Below, in pieces: positions 7,683 to 17,131 of a stretch of DNA of 64,000 nucleotides (position 1 is the stretch's first letter; each line of letters opens with the position of its first letter). The notes beneath the pieces were generated by a model, which saw only the letters and a program-made list of their open reading frames with translations, was not told where the DNA came from and searched no databases. Source of the DNA: Pelagibius sp. Alg239-R121 (lineage in GTDB: Bacteria; Pseudomonadota; Alphaproteobacteria; Kiloniellales; Kiloniellaceae); the NCBI RefSeq assembly GCF_947331435.1, contig NZ_CAMZOF010000006.1, forward strand, positions 248,001 to 312,000. The letters are read 5' to 3'. A program made the position numbers and the translations under genes.

Positions 7683-9154
7683 CATGCCCAGCCACTGGCG
7701 CCGATTCGCCGGAACGCTCACTCGACCCCGAAGACTGGACTGAATTCCGGAAGCTATCGCATGCCATGCTGGATCAGGCGCTCGACCACATGGAAGCGGC
7801 GACGGAACGCCCGGTCTGGACACCGGTGCCCGACGAGGCGAAGCAAGCGCTGGTCGAACCAGTCCCGATGGAGGGCCAGGGCACGGCGCAGGTTTGTGAA
7901 GATCTCACGAAACACGTGCTGCCCTACGCCACCGGCAACACGCATCCGCGTTTCTTCGGTTGGGTGCATGGAGCGGGAACGCCGGGCGGCGTGATCGCCG
8001 ATACCATGGCGTCGGCCATGAATTCCAATCTCGGCGGCCGCGATCACGGTGCCGTCTATGTCGAGCGGCAGGTTGTCGACTGGTGCCGGCGGCTGTTCGA
8101 TTTTCCCGAGACCGCCAGTGGCCTGGTCGTAAGCGGGACGTCGATTGCCACGCTCATTGCGCTGACCACCGCACGTTACCAGAAGGTTGACTATGACGTG
8201 CGCCGCCGCGGCGTGCAGCCAAGCGAAGGCAAATTGGTGGGTTATGCATCTGCCGAAGCCCATAGCTGCATGGCGCGCACCTTCGATCTCATGGGGCTCG
8301 GCATGGATGCCCTGCGGACAGTGCCCGTCGACGAGGCCTACTCCATGGACATCAACGCTTTACGTGCGGCAATCGAGACCGACCTTGCGGCGGGCAAGAT
8401 GCCCTTCTGTGTGATGGGCTCCCCCGCGACAGTCAACACCGGCGCGATAGATGACCTCGATGCCATCGCGGATGTTTGCAAAGAGTACGATCTCTGGTTC
8501 CATGTCGACGGTGCTTTCGGCGCCGTGGCTGCCTTGAGCGAAAACCTGCGGCCGCGCATGAAGGGGATCGAGCGCGCCGACTCCATCGCCTTCGACTTTC
8601 ACAAGTGGATGCATGTGCAGTACGACGCGGGTTTTGTGCTTATTCGCAGCGAGGAAGCTCATCGCGAGGCCTTTACGCTGCGCCGGGAATACCTGACCGC
8701 GTCACCGCGCGGTCTGGCGGCGGGCAATCCCTGGTTCTGCGAATACGGTCCGGAACTCTCGCGTGGCTTTCGGGCGCTGAAGGTTTGGTTCGCGCTGAAG
8801 GAACACGGCATCAAGCGGATCGCGGAGAAGGTCGACGATAACTGCCGGCAGGCGGCCTATCTCGGTGAACTTGTGCAGGCGCACCCGGATCTGGAGTTGT
8901 CGGCGCCGGTCTCGCTAAACATCTGCTGTTTCCGCTTCGTGGCGCCGGACATGACGACGGAGGCGTTGAACAAGCTCAACTCCGAGATCGTGATGGATTT
9001 GCAGGAATCGGGCGTTGCCGCGCCCTCGACCACCAAGCTCGGCGAGGTTAACTCGATCCGGGTGAACATCACCAACCACCGAACGACCACGGCGGATATG
9101 GATTTGCTGGTAAATGCGGTGGCGGGTTTGGGGCGGAAGGCGGTTGAAGTCTAA
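7679..9154 (+). CDS. PLP-dependent group II amino acid decarboxylase
   Basis: 491 residues from ATG 7679; a 16-codon extension to ATG 7631 is open but lacks a ribosome site. Fold-type I group II decarboxylase: 'HPRFFGWVHG' in the substrate region, 'GTSIATLIALTTAR' for PLP phosphate, 'HVDGAFGAVAAL' with the PLP Asp, and the Schiff-base Lys309 in 'DFHKWMHVQYD'. The family includes aromatic amino acid, glutamate and diaminobutyrate decarboxylases; the 'HKWMHVQYD' variant and 'SRGFRALKVWFAL' place it near the aromatic amino acid decarboxylases, but the substrate is not determinable here. It may be in an operon with the two genes downstream. Confidence 0.9.
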   Translation: MTCPATGADSPERSLDPEDWTEFRKLSHAMLDQALDHMEAATERPVWTPVPDEAKQALVEPVPMEGQGTAQVCEDLTKHVLPYATGNTHPRFFGWVHGAGTPGGVIADTMASAMNSNLGGRDHGAVYVERQVVDWCRRLFDFPETASGLVVSGTSIATLIALTTARYQKVDYDVRRRGVQPSEGKLVGYASAEAHSCMARTFDLMGLGMDALRTVPVDEAYSMDINALRAAIETDLAAGKMPFCVMGSPATVNTGAIDDLDAIADVCKEYDLWFHVDGAFGAVAALSENLRPRMKGIERADSIAFDFHKWMHVQYDAGFVLIRSEEAHREAFTLRREYLTASPRGLAAGNPWFCEYGPELSRGFRALKVWFALKEHGIKRIAEKVDDNCRQAAYLGELVQAHPDLELSAPVSLNICCFRFVAPDMTTEALNKLNSEIVMDLQESGVAAPSTTKLGEVNSIRVNITNHRTTTADMDLLVNAVAGLGRKAVEV

Positions 9155-9190
9155 ACCGCAGATATCTACCAAGTTGAATTGAGTTTCGTC

Positions 9191-9703
9191 ATGCTAAGTC
9201 CGAGAGATGTTGCTTTTGTTGGGTGTCGCTTGCTTGCCTTGTTTTTTGTGTTTCAAACTAATAACTGGCTCCCGGCAGCGGAGGCACTCGTTCTACGGGC
9301 TTGGGCCTTGTTGGAGCCCACAGCTGTAACGGCTGTCACGGGCTCTCTGGCGATGTTTGCTGGTATCGTGTTCCAGTTAGTTCTTCAACTGGCGCCAGCC
9401 TTCGTGCTCTGGTTCGGCGCGACCTGGATCTCTCGCCGAATCTACCCGACCGCCGTAGGCGAAGCTGTAGAGGGTTATTGGGACCGTAAGGCGGTACTGT
9501 CCGTAGCTGTGGCAGCTTTTGGTCTCTTAGTATTAATTGTGAGCCTGCCCGGCTTGGTCAATTTATTCTGGGTCGCGCAGGGCGTTTACTCAATTTTGTC
9601 GTTCTTTAACATCGACGCGCTTTTTTCCACGATTATTGGAATCGTCTGTATCGTTGGGTCGGATTCCATCGCGCACTTCGTGACGCGACTAAGGCGTTGG
9701 TGA
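9191..9703 (+). CDS. Putative integral membrane protein
   Basis: 170 residues from ATG 9191 (a TTG at 9179 is also in frame). Four hydrophobic segments are evident, roughly residues 8-28, 45-72, 102-122 and 130-155, with short charged loops such as 'SRRIYPTAVGEAVEGYWDRK'. No family recognised. It starts 36 bases after the decarboxylase stop and ends 7 bases before the next gene, so all three are probably one transcript, and this gene may act together with the HExxH protein that follows. Confidence 0.65.
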   Translation: MLSPRDVAFVGCRLLALFFVFQTNNWLPAAEALVLRAWALLEPTAVTAVTGSLAMFAGIVFQLVLQLAPAFVLWFGATWISRRIYPTAVGEAVEGYWDRKAVLSVAVAAFGLLVLIVSLPGLVNLFWVAQGVYSILSFFNIDALFSTIIGIVCIVGSDSIAHFVTRLRRW

Positions 9704-9710
9704 GGAGCTA

Positions 9711-10301
9711 GTGCTTCGCAGACCGGTGATCGGTGTCATCTTCGCATTGATGCTTACGGGAGAATCTATGGCTGCTGCTGTAAGCATTGAACTGGCATCC
9801 GGGACGGCGCTTGAGGAGGCTGGTGAAGCGCAGCTCTATCGGATACTTGCGCGCTATGATCTTCAGTCCTTAATCTTCACGCGGCGGGTGCGGATCGAGA
9901 GCCGCGTCATTCCCCACAGTCATCCTGTACTCACTCTCAACACGCGCCACCTGGACGACGACGAGTTGCAGTTGGCGACCTTCCTGCATGAGCAGGTCCA
10001 CTGGTTTTGCAGCGAGAAGGAAGAGGCGGTCGACGCGGCGATTGCTGACTTAAAGCTTCTATACCCGGAGGTTCCTGTCGGCGCTCCGCAGGGTGCACGT
10101 GATAAGTACAGCGTCTATCTGCACCTGATTGTGAACTTGCTCGAACTGGATGCCCTGGAGCGGCTGCTTGGACAGAAGAAGGCAAAGGCGGTGATCGCCC
10201 GCAAGGATTACTACCTCTGGATCTACGACAAGGTTTTGCAAGAGCGGGCCAAGATCCGGCCCGTACTCAGGGAACACGGCTTAGAGCTACCGCGAAGCTA
10301 G
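9711..10301 (+). CDS. Putative secreted HExxH metalloprotein
   Basis: 196 residues from GTG 9711. A short N-terminal hydrophobic segment ending 'GESMAAA' is probably a signal peptide. 'FLHEQVHWF' carries a zincin-type HExxH (His93, Glu94, His97). A third zinc ligand is not obvious; 'LHLIVNLLELDALERLLG', about 50 residues later, could supply a Glu or His. I know similar uncharacterised proteins but no assigned function. It follows the membrane protein with 7 bases between and converges on the ABC transporter genes with an 11-base gap. Confidence 0.65.
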   Translation: MLRRPVIGVIFALMLTGESMAAAVSIELASGTALEEAGEAQLYRILARYDLQSLIFTRRVRIESRVIPHSHPVLTLNTRHLDDDELQLATFLHEQVHWFCSEKEEAVDAAIADLKLLYPEVPVGAPQGARDKYSVYLHLIVNLLELDALERLLGQKKAKAVIARKDYYLWIYDKVLQERAKIRPVLREHGLELPRS

Positions 10302-10312
10302 CCGCGTGCTGA

Positions 10313-11074
10313 TCAGTTTTTCAGCCGATACCCGGTCTTGAAGATCCACCGGACCATGATCAGACAGATCACGAGGAACAGGGTCACCATGCCCAGGCTC
10401 GTCCCGAGGCTCACGTCGGCGATCTCGTAGAAACTCCAGCGGAAGCCACTGATCAGATACACCATGGGATTGAAGAGGGTTACCGTCTGCCAGACCGGCG
10501 GCAGCATGTTGATCGAATAGAAGCTGCCGCCAAGGAAAGCAAGGGGCGTGATCACCAGTAGAGGGACGATCTGCAGCTTCTCGAAGCTGTCGGCCCAGAT
10601 GCCAATTATGAAACCGAAGAGGCTGAAGGTGATCGCTGTCAACACCAGGAACGTCAACATCCAGAAGGGGTGTGCGACCTGCAATGGGACGATCAGACTG
10701 GCGGTGCCCAAGATGATTAGTCCAAGGATGATCGATTTAGTGGCAGCCGCGCCGACATAACCCAGCACGATCTCGAAGAAGGTGATGGGGGCCGAGAGGA
10801 GCTCATAGACCGTGCCCGAGAACTTGGGAATATAAATGCCGAAGGAGGCATTGGAGACGCTTTGGGTCAACACCGACAGCATGATCAGCCCTGGCACGAT
10901 GAAGGTGCCGTAACTGACGCCGTCGACCTCGGTTATGCGCGAACCGATTGCGCCGCCGAAGACGACGAAGTAAAGGACCGTCGAGATGACCGGCGCGACG
11001 ATGCTCTGGGCAATAGTGCGCCAGGTGCGGTTCATTTCGAAGAGGTAGATGGCCCGGACGGCGCGCAGGTTCAT
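10313..11074 (-). CDS. ABC-2 type transporter permease (YadH-like)
   Basis: 253 residues with six predicted membrane helices and the ABC-2 (export permease) signature region '[36 protein letters not shown]' in the C-terminal third. Length and arrangement match E. coli YadH. It overlaps the upstream ATPase gene by 4 bases, so the two make one exporter of unknown substrate; drug or polysaccharide export is typical of the family. Minus strand, last gene of its operon. Confidence 0.9.
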   Translation of the reverse strand: MNLRAVRAIYLFEMNRTWRTIAQSIVAPVISTVLYFVVFGGAIGSRITEVDGVSYGTFIVPGLIMLSVLTQSVSNASFGIYIPKFSGTVYELLSAPITFFEIVLGYVGAAATKSIILGLIILGTASLIVPLQVAHPFWMLTFLVLTAITFSLFGFIIGIWADSFEKLQIVPLLVITPLAFLGGSFYSINMLPPVWQTVTLFNPMVYLISGFRWSFYEIADVSLGTSLGMVTLFLVICLIMVRWIFKTGYRLKN

Positions 11075-11997
11075 GACGGCCTCTTCACCAAATTGACAAA
11101 AATTTCTTCGAGCGAGCTCTGCGAGGTGCTGAGGTCTTTGAACTTGATGCCGGCTTTGTCGAGTTCGTTCAGAAGAGACCGGATGCCCGTGCGTTCGGCC
11201 TGGGTGTCGTAAGTATATACTAACTGCAGACCGTCGGCGGACAGCGCCAGTTCGTGACCGGCCAGTTCCGTCGGGATGGCTTCTAGGTTCTGTTGAAGCT
11301 CAACCGTCAACTGCTTCTTACCCAGTTTGCGCATCAGTTCGGTCTTGGCGTCGACCAGTACGATCTCGCCATTGTTGATGACCCCGATGCGGTCGGCCAT
11401 CTCCTCGGCCTCTTCGATGTAGTGGGTGGTCAGAATGATGGTTACGCCGGAATCACTCAGCGTTTTGACAACAGCCCACATGTCCTTGCGCAATTCGACA
11501 TCAACACCGGCTGTGGGTTCGTCGAGAAAAAGGATTTGCGGTTCGTGCGACAGCGCCTTGGCGATCATCACTCGGCGTTTCATGCCACCGGACAGGGCTA
11601 TGATCCGGCTGTCCTTCTTGTCCCAGAGGGACAGTTTTTTCAACAGTTGCTCAATGTGGCCGGGATTGGCAGGTTTGCCGAAGAGGCCGCGGGAAAAGTT
11701 AACTGTGGTCCAGACCGTTTCAAAGGTATCGGTGGTCAGTTCCTGCGGCACCAGACCGATCATGGAACGGGTTTTGAGAAAGTCGTCGATGATGTCGTTG
11801 CCGCCGACGGAAACACTGCCTTGGGAGGGATTGAGTATGCCGCAGATAATGCCGATCAGGGTGGTCTTGCCGGCGCCGTTCGGGCCGAGCAGCGCGAATA
11901 TTTCACCCTTTTGAATCTCCAGGTCGACGCTTTTCAGCGCCTGGAAGCCACCGGCATAGGTCTTGGAGAGTTGAGAGACGGAGATGATGTTGTCCAT
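11071..11997 (-). CDS. ABC transporter ATP-binding protein (YadG-like)
   Basis: 308 residues, the same length as E. coli YadG. Walker A 'GPNGAGKTT' near residue 38, Q-loop 'VPQE', signature '[15 protein letters not shown]', Walker B '[12 protein letters not shown]' and switch '[14 protein letters not shown]'. A C-terminal extension of about 70 residues ends '[12 protein letters not shown]', usual for ABC-2 exporters. It pairs with the overlapping permease as a two-component exporter. It starts 80 bases downstream of the parE stop on the same strand and could be read through from it. Confidence 0.93.
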   Translation of the reverse strand: MDNIISVSQLSKTYAGGFQALKSVDLEIQKGEIFALLGPNGAGKTTLIGIICGILNPSQGSVSVGGNDIIDDFLKTRSMIGLVPQELTTDTFETVWTTVNFSRGLFGKPANPGHIEQLLKKLSLWDKKDSRIIALSGGMKRRVMIAKALSHEPQILFLDEPTAGVDVELRKDMWAVVKTLSDSGVTIILTTHYIEEAEEMADRIGVINNGEIVLVDAKTELMRKLGKKQLTVELQQNLEAIPTELAGHELALSADGLQLVYTYDTQAERTGIRSLLNELDKAGIKFKDLSTSQSSLEEIFVNLVKRPS

Positions 11998-12077
11998 CGT
12001 TGCCTATCTAGCACATGTGCCGAGATTGGCAACCTGGATCGATCAAACTCAGAAGAGGTCTGAGAGCAGTACCGGGT

Positions 12078-14069
12078 TTAGACGTCGATATCGGCGACGA
12101 ACTTGGCGTTTTCCTGGATGAAGTTGAAGCGCATTTCCGGCTTCTTGCCCATCAGGCGTTCGACCATATCCGCGGCGTCCTTTTGACGGCCGGCTTTGTC
12201 TTCTTCGAGGTCATCCGCCTCCACAATGGTCACGCGCAGCAGCACACGTTTCTTGGGATCCATTGTTGTTTCTTTAAGCTGCTTTGCGGGCATTTCACCC
12301 AGGCCTTTAAAGCGGCTGACTTCGATCTTGCCGCGGCCCTTGAAGTGGCTGGCCATCAGCTCGTCTTTATCCATATCGTCCATGGCATAGACGGAATCGC
12401 CACCCTGGGTCAGCCGGTAAAGCGGCGGCTGTGCCAGGTAGAGGCAGCCGGATTCGATCAGGCCGGGCATCTCGCGGTAAAAGAAGGTCATAAGAAGTGA
12501 CGCAATATGCGCGCCGTCGACGTCGGCATCGGTCATGATAATCACGCGCTCGTAGCGTAGTTTATCAAGGTCGAATTGACCTCGGAGCCCGCAGCCCAGG
12601 GCTTGGGAGATATCATTGATTTCCTGATTGGCCTTCATCTTCTCGACCGATGCGCTGGCTACGTTCAGGATCTTACCGCGCAGAGGCAGAACCGCCTGAG
12701 TTTCGCGCGAACGGGCCTGCTTTGCAGATCCGCCGGCGGAATCGCCCTCGACCAGGAAGATCTCGGTATCACTGGAGCGGCTGCGCGAACAGTCCGCCAG
12801 CTTCCCGGGTAATCGCAGTTTGCGGGTCGCGCTCTTGCGGCTCTGTTCCCGGTCCTGGCGCCGCTTCATCCGTTCTTCGGCCCGCTCGATCACGCGCTCC
12901 AGCAGGACCCTGGCGCGCTCCGGATGTCCGGACAGCCAATGGTCAAAGTGATCGCGAATCTGACTTTCGACCAGCTTGGTTGCCAGTGGGGTCGCAAGCT
13001 TTTCTTTGGTTTGTCCCTGGAACTGCGGATCACGGATGAAAACCGACAGCAATGCACAGGCGCCACCGAGGACGTCTTCGGCCGTAATGACAGAGGCCTT
13101 TTTGTTGCTGACCAGTTCGCCGTAGGCTTTCAGGCCGCGCAGCAGCCCCGAACGCAGGCCGGCATCGTGGCTGCCGCCCTCCGGCGTCGGGATGGTATTG
13201 CAATAGGAAGAGACGAACCCGTTTTCATCCATGGGCCAGGAGATCGCCCATTCGACCCGGCCTTCGTCACCGGAGAATTTGGCTTCGCCGACGAAGGGCT
13301 CTGGTGTGAGCATACGCCGGCTTTGAAGGCTGGCGGCGAGATAGTCTTCCAGGCCGTTGGGAAAGTGGATGACCTGATTTTGCGGGACATCGGTGCCTTC
13401 GACCAATGTCGGATGACAGCTCCAGCGGATTTCGACACCGCGATAAAGATAGGCCTTCGAGCGAGCCATCTTATGGAGCTGGGCGGGCCGGTAGCGCGGC
13501 GCCTCACCGAAGATCTCGCTGTCCGGCCGGAATACGATTGTTGTGCCGCGGCGGTTCTGGACTGAACCCATGGCCTCCAGTGCGCCGAGCGGGACGCCGC
13601 GGCTGTATTCCTGGCGGTACAGTGTGCGGTCGCGAGCCACCTCGATGGCCAGCTTGTCGGCCAAGGCATTGACCACCGACAGGCCGACACCGTGCAGGCC
13701 TCCGGACGTCGCATAGGCCTTCTGCGTAAATTTGGCGCCCGAATGCAGGGTGGTCAGAATGACCTCCAGCGCCGACTTGTCCTTGTACTTGGGATGCGGA
13801 TCAACCGGGATACCGCGGCCGTTATCGCGGATCGTGACCTGGTTATCCAAACCCAGTTCCAGCTCGATGCGGCTCGCATGTCCGGCGACGGCCTCGTCCA
13901 TGGCGTTATCGAGCACCTCGGCGACCAGATGGTGCATGGCGCGTTCGTCATTGCCTCCGATGTACATACCGGGGCGATGGCGGACGGGCTCGAGTCCCTC
14001 GAGGACTTCGATATCTTTTGCGGAGTAGTCGCTCGTGTCTGCGGCGACGGACTGGAACAGATCTGACAT
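12078..14069 (-). CDS. parE: DNA topoisomerase IV subunit B
   Basis: 663 residues from ATG 14069 (ATG 14078 is an alternative). GHKL ATPase: 'DNAMDEAVAGHA' (catalytic Glu/Asn), 'RDNGRGIPVDPHP', 'GGLHGVGLSVVNAL'. The TOPRIM block is 'EIFLVEGDSAGGSAKQARSR' and 'IIMTDADVDGAHIASLL'. The C-terminal 'RFKGLGEMPAKQLKETTM' is typical; the sequence lacks the long insert seen in some GyrB and ends 'KFVADIDV', as in alphaproteobacterial ParE. With ParC it decatenates daughter chromosomes. The open frame continues 160 codons upstream, antisense to the thioesterase, but that part is not coding. It diverges from the thioesterase across 93 bases. Confidence 0.95.
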   Translation of the reverse strand: MSDLFQSVAADTSDYSAKDIEVLEGLEPVRHRPGMYIGGNDERAMHHLVAEVLDNAMDEAVAGHASRIELELGLDNQVTIRDNGRGIPVDPHPKYKDKSALEVILTTLHSGAKFTQKAYATSGGLHGVGLSVVNALADKLAIEVARDRTLYRQEYSRGVPLGALEAMGSVQNRRGTTIVFRPDSEIFGEAPRYRPAQLHKMARSKAYLYRGVEIRWSCHPTLVEGTDVPQNQVIHFPNGLEDYLAASLQSRRMLTPEPFVGEAKFSGDEGRVEWAISWPMDENGFVSSYCNTIPTPEGGSHDAGLRSGLLRGLKAYGELVSNKKASVITAEDVLGGACALLSVFIRDPQFQGQTKEKLATPLATKLVESQIRDHFDHWLSGHPERARVLLERVIERAEERMKRRQDREQSRKSATRKLRLPGKLADCSRSRSSDTEIFLVEGDSAGGSAKQARSRETQAVLPLRGKILNVASASVEKMKANQEINDISQALGCGLRGQFDLDKLRYERVIIMTDADVDGAHIASLLMTFFYREMPGLIESGCLYLAQPPLYRLTQGGDSVYAMDDMDKDELMASHFKGRGKIEVSRFKGLGEMPAKQLKETTMDPKKRVLLRVTIVEADDLEEDKAGRQKDAADMVERLMGKKPEMRFNFIQENAKFVADIDV

Positions 14070-14162
14070 AGTCTGCATTATATGGAGGCGGGCAGGAGCC
14101 ACGCAAGCAGATGATGTAGCCTTTCTGTGGAAAACTACCAGATTTAGTAAGGATTTACGGCG

Positions 14163-14552
14163 ATGACCGAAGAACCCGGCGCCACGCGCCGCGATCCCGC
14201 GCTGCGCACCCTGGCCATGCCCGCGGATGCCAACCCCAATGGCGATATTTTCGGCGGCTGGGTGCTCGCACAGATGGATTTGGCGGGTGCGGTGCCGGCC
14301 GCACATCATGCCAAGGGCCGAATCGCGACTGTCGCCGTAGAAGCGATGCGCTTCCACAAGCCGGTCTTCGTCGGCGATCTGGTGAGCTGCTACGCGAAGA
14401 TCGTCAAGATCGGGACCACCTCGATGTCGGTGCACGTGGAGACCTGGGCTGAGCGCCGGCTGGATGGCTCTGAGGTCAAAGTGACCGAAGGCACCTACGT
14501 CTATGTCGCGATCGACGAGGAGGGGCGCCCGCGTTCGGTCGCGGACCAATGA
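14163..14552 (+). CDS. Acyl-CoA thioesterase (hotdog fold, YciA-like)
   Basis: 129 residues. The N-terminus 'LRTLAMPADANPNGDIFGGWVLAQMD' is the YciA/BACH thioesterase signature, with the catalytic Asp and Asn region, followed by 'VEAMRFHKPVFVGDLVSCYA' in the hotdog helix-sheet core. It hydrolyses acyl-CoA to free acid and CoA and forms hexamers in the family. ATG 14163 follows AAGGA. Divergent from parE. Confidence 0.92.
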   Translation: MTEEPGATRRDPALRTLAMPADANPNGDIFGGWVLAQMDLAGAVPAAHHAKGRIATVAVEAMRFHKPVFVGDLVSCYAKIVKIGTTSMSVHVETWAERRLDGSEVKVTEGTYVYVAIDEEGRPRSVADQ

Positions 14553-14658
14553 CTAAACGCAGTAGTACTCCTTGGTATTATGCGTTCACTTGACGGTGAC
14601 TGTCCCGATCGTCTGATTGCAGGTAAAACAGCAACGGAATGAGGAGACAGCTTTGAGG

Positions 14659-15081
14659 ATGGATGCGATGACAGAAGTACGGGGGAAAAGGAACCGCGCC
14701 GCAACGTCTGGCATGATGACCGCGGTGCTGTTCGGGGCTGGTCTGTTTTTCCTGCAGCCGTTACCGGCCCAGGCAGGCGGTGCCGATGTGGTTGGCGTTG
14801 AAGCGGTTCAGGACAATGCCGGAAAGTGGCGGTTCAACGTGACCGTGGCTCACGCGGATGAGGGCTGGGACCACTATGCCAACAAATGGGATATTGTTGC
14901 GCCCGATGGCACCGTCCTAGGAACCCGGGTTCTGCATCATCCCCATGAAAACGAACAGCCGTTCACACGCTCACTTGGCGGTGTCGAGATCCCGGCTGAT
15001 ATCACCGAGGTGACTCTGCGGGCCAACGACAGTCAGCATGGCTATGAAGGCAAGCCCTTAGCGGTCAAACTGGAGCGCTGA
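14659..15081 (+). CDS. Small secreted protein of unknown function
   Basis: 140 residues from ATG 14659 (TTG 14653 also fits the GAGGAG site at 14641). Residues about 14-38 are a hydrophobic signal peptide ending 'PLPAQAGG'. The mature domain is beta-rich: 'KWRFNVTVAHADEGWDHYANKWDIVAPDGTVLGTRVL', then 'HHPHENEQPFTRSLGGVEIP'. The spaced histidines and Asp/Trp could bind metal, but no family is recognised for certain. Periplasmic. Confidence 0.75.
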   Translation: MDAMTEVRGKRNRAATSGMMTAVLFGAGLFFLQPLPAQAGGADVVGVEAVQDNAGKWRFNVTVAHADEGWDHYANKWDIVAPDGTVLGTRVLHHPHENEQPFTRSLGGVEIPADITEVTLRANDSQHGYEGKPLAVKLER

Positions 15082-15176
15082 CGAAGGTCCTGAATCTGAT
15101 CATTTTTCACTAAACCAGCAAGAAATGACCAGACTCGAGCCGGCGCAATCATAAAAGGCGGAATGCGTCAGCGGGT

Positions 15177-15821
15177 TCAGTGAGATATTGCATTGCTGCG
15201 GGGCCGGGTGGTGGGCAAGCTGGACTCTGTGCTCGTGCGCTGAAGAACCAAGCCGCCCAGTACGGGTAACTTGCACATCATGCTGTACTTTTTCGCCTTT
15301 GTGCCCTCCCATTTGAAGAACGCATTGAACTCGTCGATGGTGCATTCCCAGTTCGCGCCTCGCGATCCAGGGTCGTGGATGACGACCTTGCTGTCGCTCT
15401 CCCTGGCGCCCACCAGTACCACTGCGTGCCCTCCGGTCAGCTTGCCCTGTTTGATCCAACCTCTGCGCACGAAGCAAGGGCCGCAGGCCCGCAGAATCTC
15501 GGCCAGTTTGCGGCAGGTCCAACGCTTGTCCGATGGCAGCGGGACAGCGGTCAAGCCCTCGTTCACCACCAACTGCTCATATCCGGCGCTCCCCATAGCA
15601 AGAGCCGCTGTGTTGCCGTTTTTGTCGACTTTTTGAGGGCTGCCGTCTGGCTTAAGATAGTGATCCGGAACACCGAGCCTTGGGCCTTGTTCCCGGTAGT
15701 AGCCGAGCATGCTGACAGCGGCATACCAGCACCCGGTCGGGTCGTCCCTGGTATCACCTCCTGCGTGGCCGCCGATGTTCTTTTGCGTCACGTAAGGCAC
15801 ATTGAGATAGATATCGGCCAT
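15177..15821 (-). CDS. Papain-like cysteine peptidase (AvrRpt2/C70-like)
   Basis: 214 residues. ATG 15821 is chosen because GGGGAAGG lies about 8 bases upstream; an open extension to 15923 lacks such a site. Papain-like elements are in order: 'TGCWYAAVSML' with Cys31, 'GPCFVRRGWI' near residue 115, 'GGHAVVLVGAR' with His132, and 'VVIHDPGSRG' with Asp150, giving an intact Cys-His-Asp triad. The lead-in 'LNVPYVTQ' also fits the AvrRpt2 (MEROPS C70) group. No signal peptide or membrane segment, so if exported it would need a dedicated secretion machine. The last 30 residues are low in structure. Isolated gene; convergent with the small secreted protein. Confidence 0.8.
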   Translation of the reverse strand: MADIYLNVPYVTQKNIGGHAGGDTRDDPTGCWYAAVSMLGYYREQGPRLGVPDHYLKPDGSPQKVDKNGNTAALAMGSAGYEQLVVNEGLTAVPLPSDKRWTCRKLAEILRACGPCFVRRGWIKQGKLTGGHAVVLVGARESDSKVVIHDPGSRGANWECTIDEFNAFFKWEGTKAKKYSMMCKLPVLGGLVLQRTSTESSLPTTRPRSNAISH

Positions 15822-16908
15822 CGTATTGCCTTCCCCAATTGAGATTTCAGCAACTGGTTCTTTATCTTTAACACCAGTGCTTCCAACATCCTGATTATGG
15901 CATGAGATCACTCTATTCGCCAAAACGCTTTGCTGGCATCCATGTGAGCCCTTCCGCTATCCAGCCTTAGTTCGTGCTTTCTGTTTTGGGCCAAGGTCCC
16001 CATTTGACGCAGGCCGAAAGCCGACCGATCCGCCCGCAAAGGGACGTTCTGACAGGCGGTTCAGGCAACGAGTCTTCTACAGCGTGCTTTCTATTCCTGC
16101 CGACGCAATCGTCGCAAAGCCATATCGCCTCCCAAGTGGGAGCAGTTATAAAAATGGTCTTTCGTCTGTTGAGCAGGACTGTTTGCGAAGTTGAGGTCTG
16201 TGGTTTTTCGAGGTGAAAGGAGAGAGCGGACTGCTGATTACATTAACGCATCAACGAATATTGCGATTCGTTAACTAAAAGCCTTAACCTTGTTCCCTTA
16301 TCGATAGGGCCGCGTGTGGGCTGATAGCTTCGGACCGTTGTATAGAGGCTATGCCTACCAAAACCCGCAAAAATCAGCGCGTTAACCAGAGTCGACCTTG
16401 CGTCGAATTGGTCTGAAATCGATACCTGTTTCAGCGAAATTTGTATAAAATGTAGGATATCGTTTAAAACAGTTGAATATTTTTGTAACAAAGATTATGT
16501 TCCCTTTGCTGCGGCGCACAACGTCTTCAACTTGAGCGCCTGGCAGACCGAAAGCGGTGTATGCTCTGGTCACATCCGTCAAAGCGAGCAGAATAGCTCT
16601 CAAGCGCGCCAATGGCGTGAAGGGGCTTTTTTCTGCCTCCGCTGACTTCGGACCCGGCTTTGAAATCGAGCGCCTCGTTTGGCTTTGAGTTCTTTTGCAG
16701 GCTGGTTTGAAATTGGATTGAGATGGATGATTGCAGGCGCCGTCGGCGGTTTCCGGCGTCAGAGTAAGATCGAAGTCACTTTTTTGACTGCGCTCTTAAG
16801 TCACAGCAGGGGTCACTGTCATCGCGCGGTCTGGAGTCATAGATTGATACCGGTGCGCCGAATATTGTTGCTAGCGAACTTCTAAGAAGTGTCTGGTTGG
16901 AGGTAAGA
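15822..16908. other. Long spacer without supportable genes
   Basis: Nearly 1.1 kb. I find no ORF with a convincing ribosome site, codon pattern or family match on either strand. The part from about 16230 to 16500 is more AT-rich than its surroundings. It may hold the promoters of the divergent peptidase and zinc-ribbon genes, a decayed gene or an unrecognised RNA. Confidence 0.5.
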
Positions 16909-17073
16909 ATGAGCGATCAGTCAAACACCAAGCCCGAGTCGGATCGCGTCTATGAGAAAAAGACGCGTAACTGTCTCAAGTGCCGTGAAAAATTTCCGAG
17001 CGAATGGCCGGGCGAGCGGATTTGTAAAACCTGCAAATCCTCAACAGCTTGGCGCGAGGGAATCGCAGCCTAA
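16909..17073 (+). CDS. Small zinc-ribbon protein, 54 residues
   Basis: From ATG 16909 with a textbook GGAGG ribosome site 5 bases upstream (16899-16903). The protein has an acidic/polar N-terminal tail and a CxxC pair 'NCLKCREKF' (Cys22, Cys25) followed by 'RICKTCKSS' (Cys39, Cys42), a compact four-cysteine zinc ribbon. Similar tiny zinc-finger proteins are common in alphaproteobacteria, with no known job; nucleic acid binding is a guess. It is followed by a very strong hairpin, which supports it as a discrete transcription unit. Confidence 0.8.
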   Translation: MSDQSNTKPESDRVYEKKTRNCLKCREKFPSEWPGERICKTCKSSTAWREGIAA

Positions 17074-17082
17074 GGTTTGGTG

Positions 17083-17100
17083 GCCGGCTGAAAGGCCGGC
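17083..17100 (+). repeat. Small GC hairpin after the zinc-ribbon gene
   Basis: GCCGGC repeated around a 6-base loop, 10 bases after the stop codon. It may be part of the terminator region that continues to 17181. Confidence 0.4.
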
Positions 17101-17131
17101 ACCGCAGGCATCCCTGCGCGGATGCTGCGTT

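Noticed and set aside
14070-14549. A 160-codon N-terminal extension of parE on the minus strand
   Set aside because: It lies antisense to the conserved thioesterase, and ParE homologues begin at MSDLFQ (14069).
16382-16612. A 76-codon minus-strand frame in the long spacer
   Set aside because: Weak start, no homology, AT-rich composition not codon-like.
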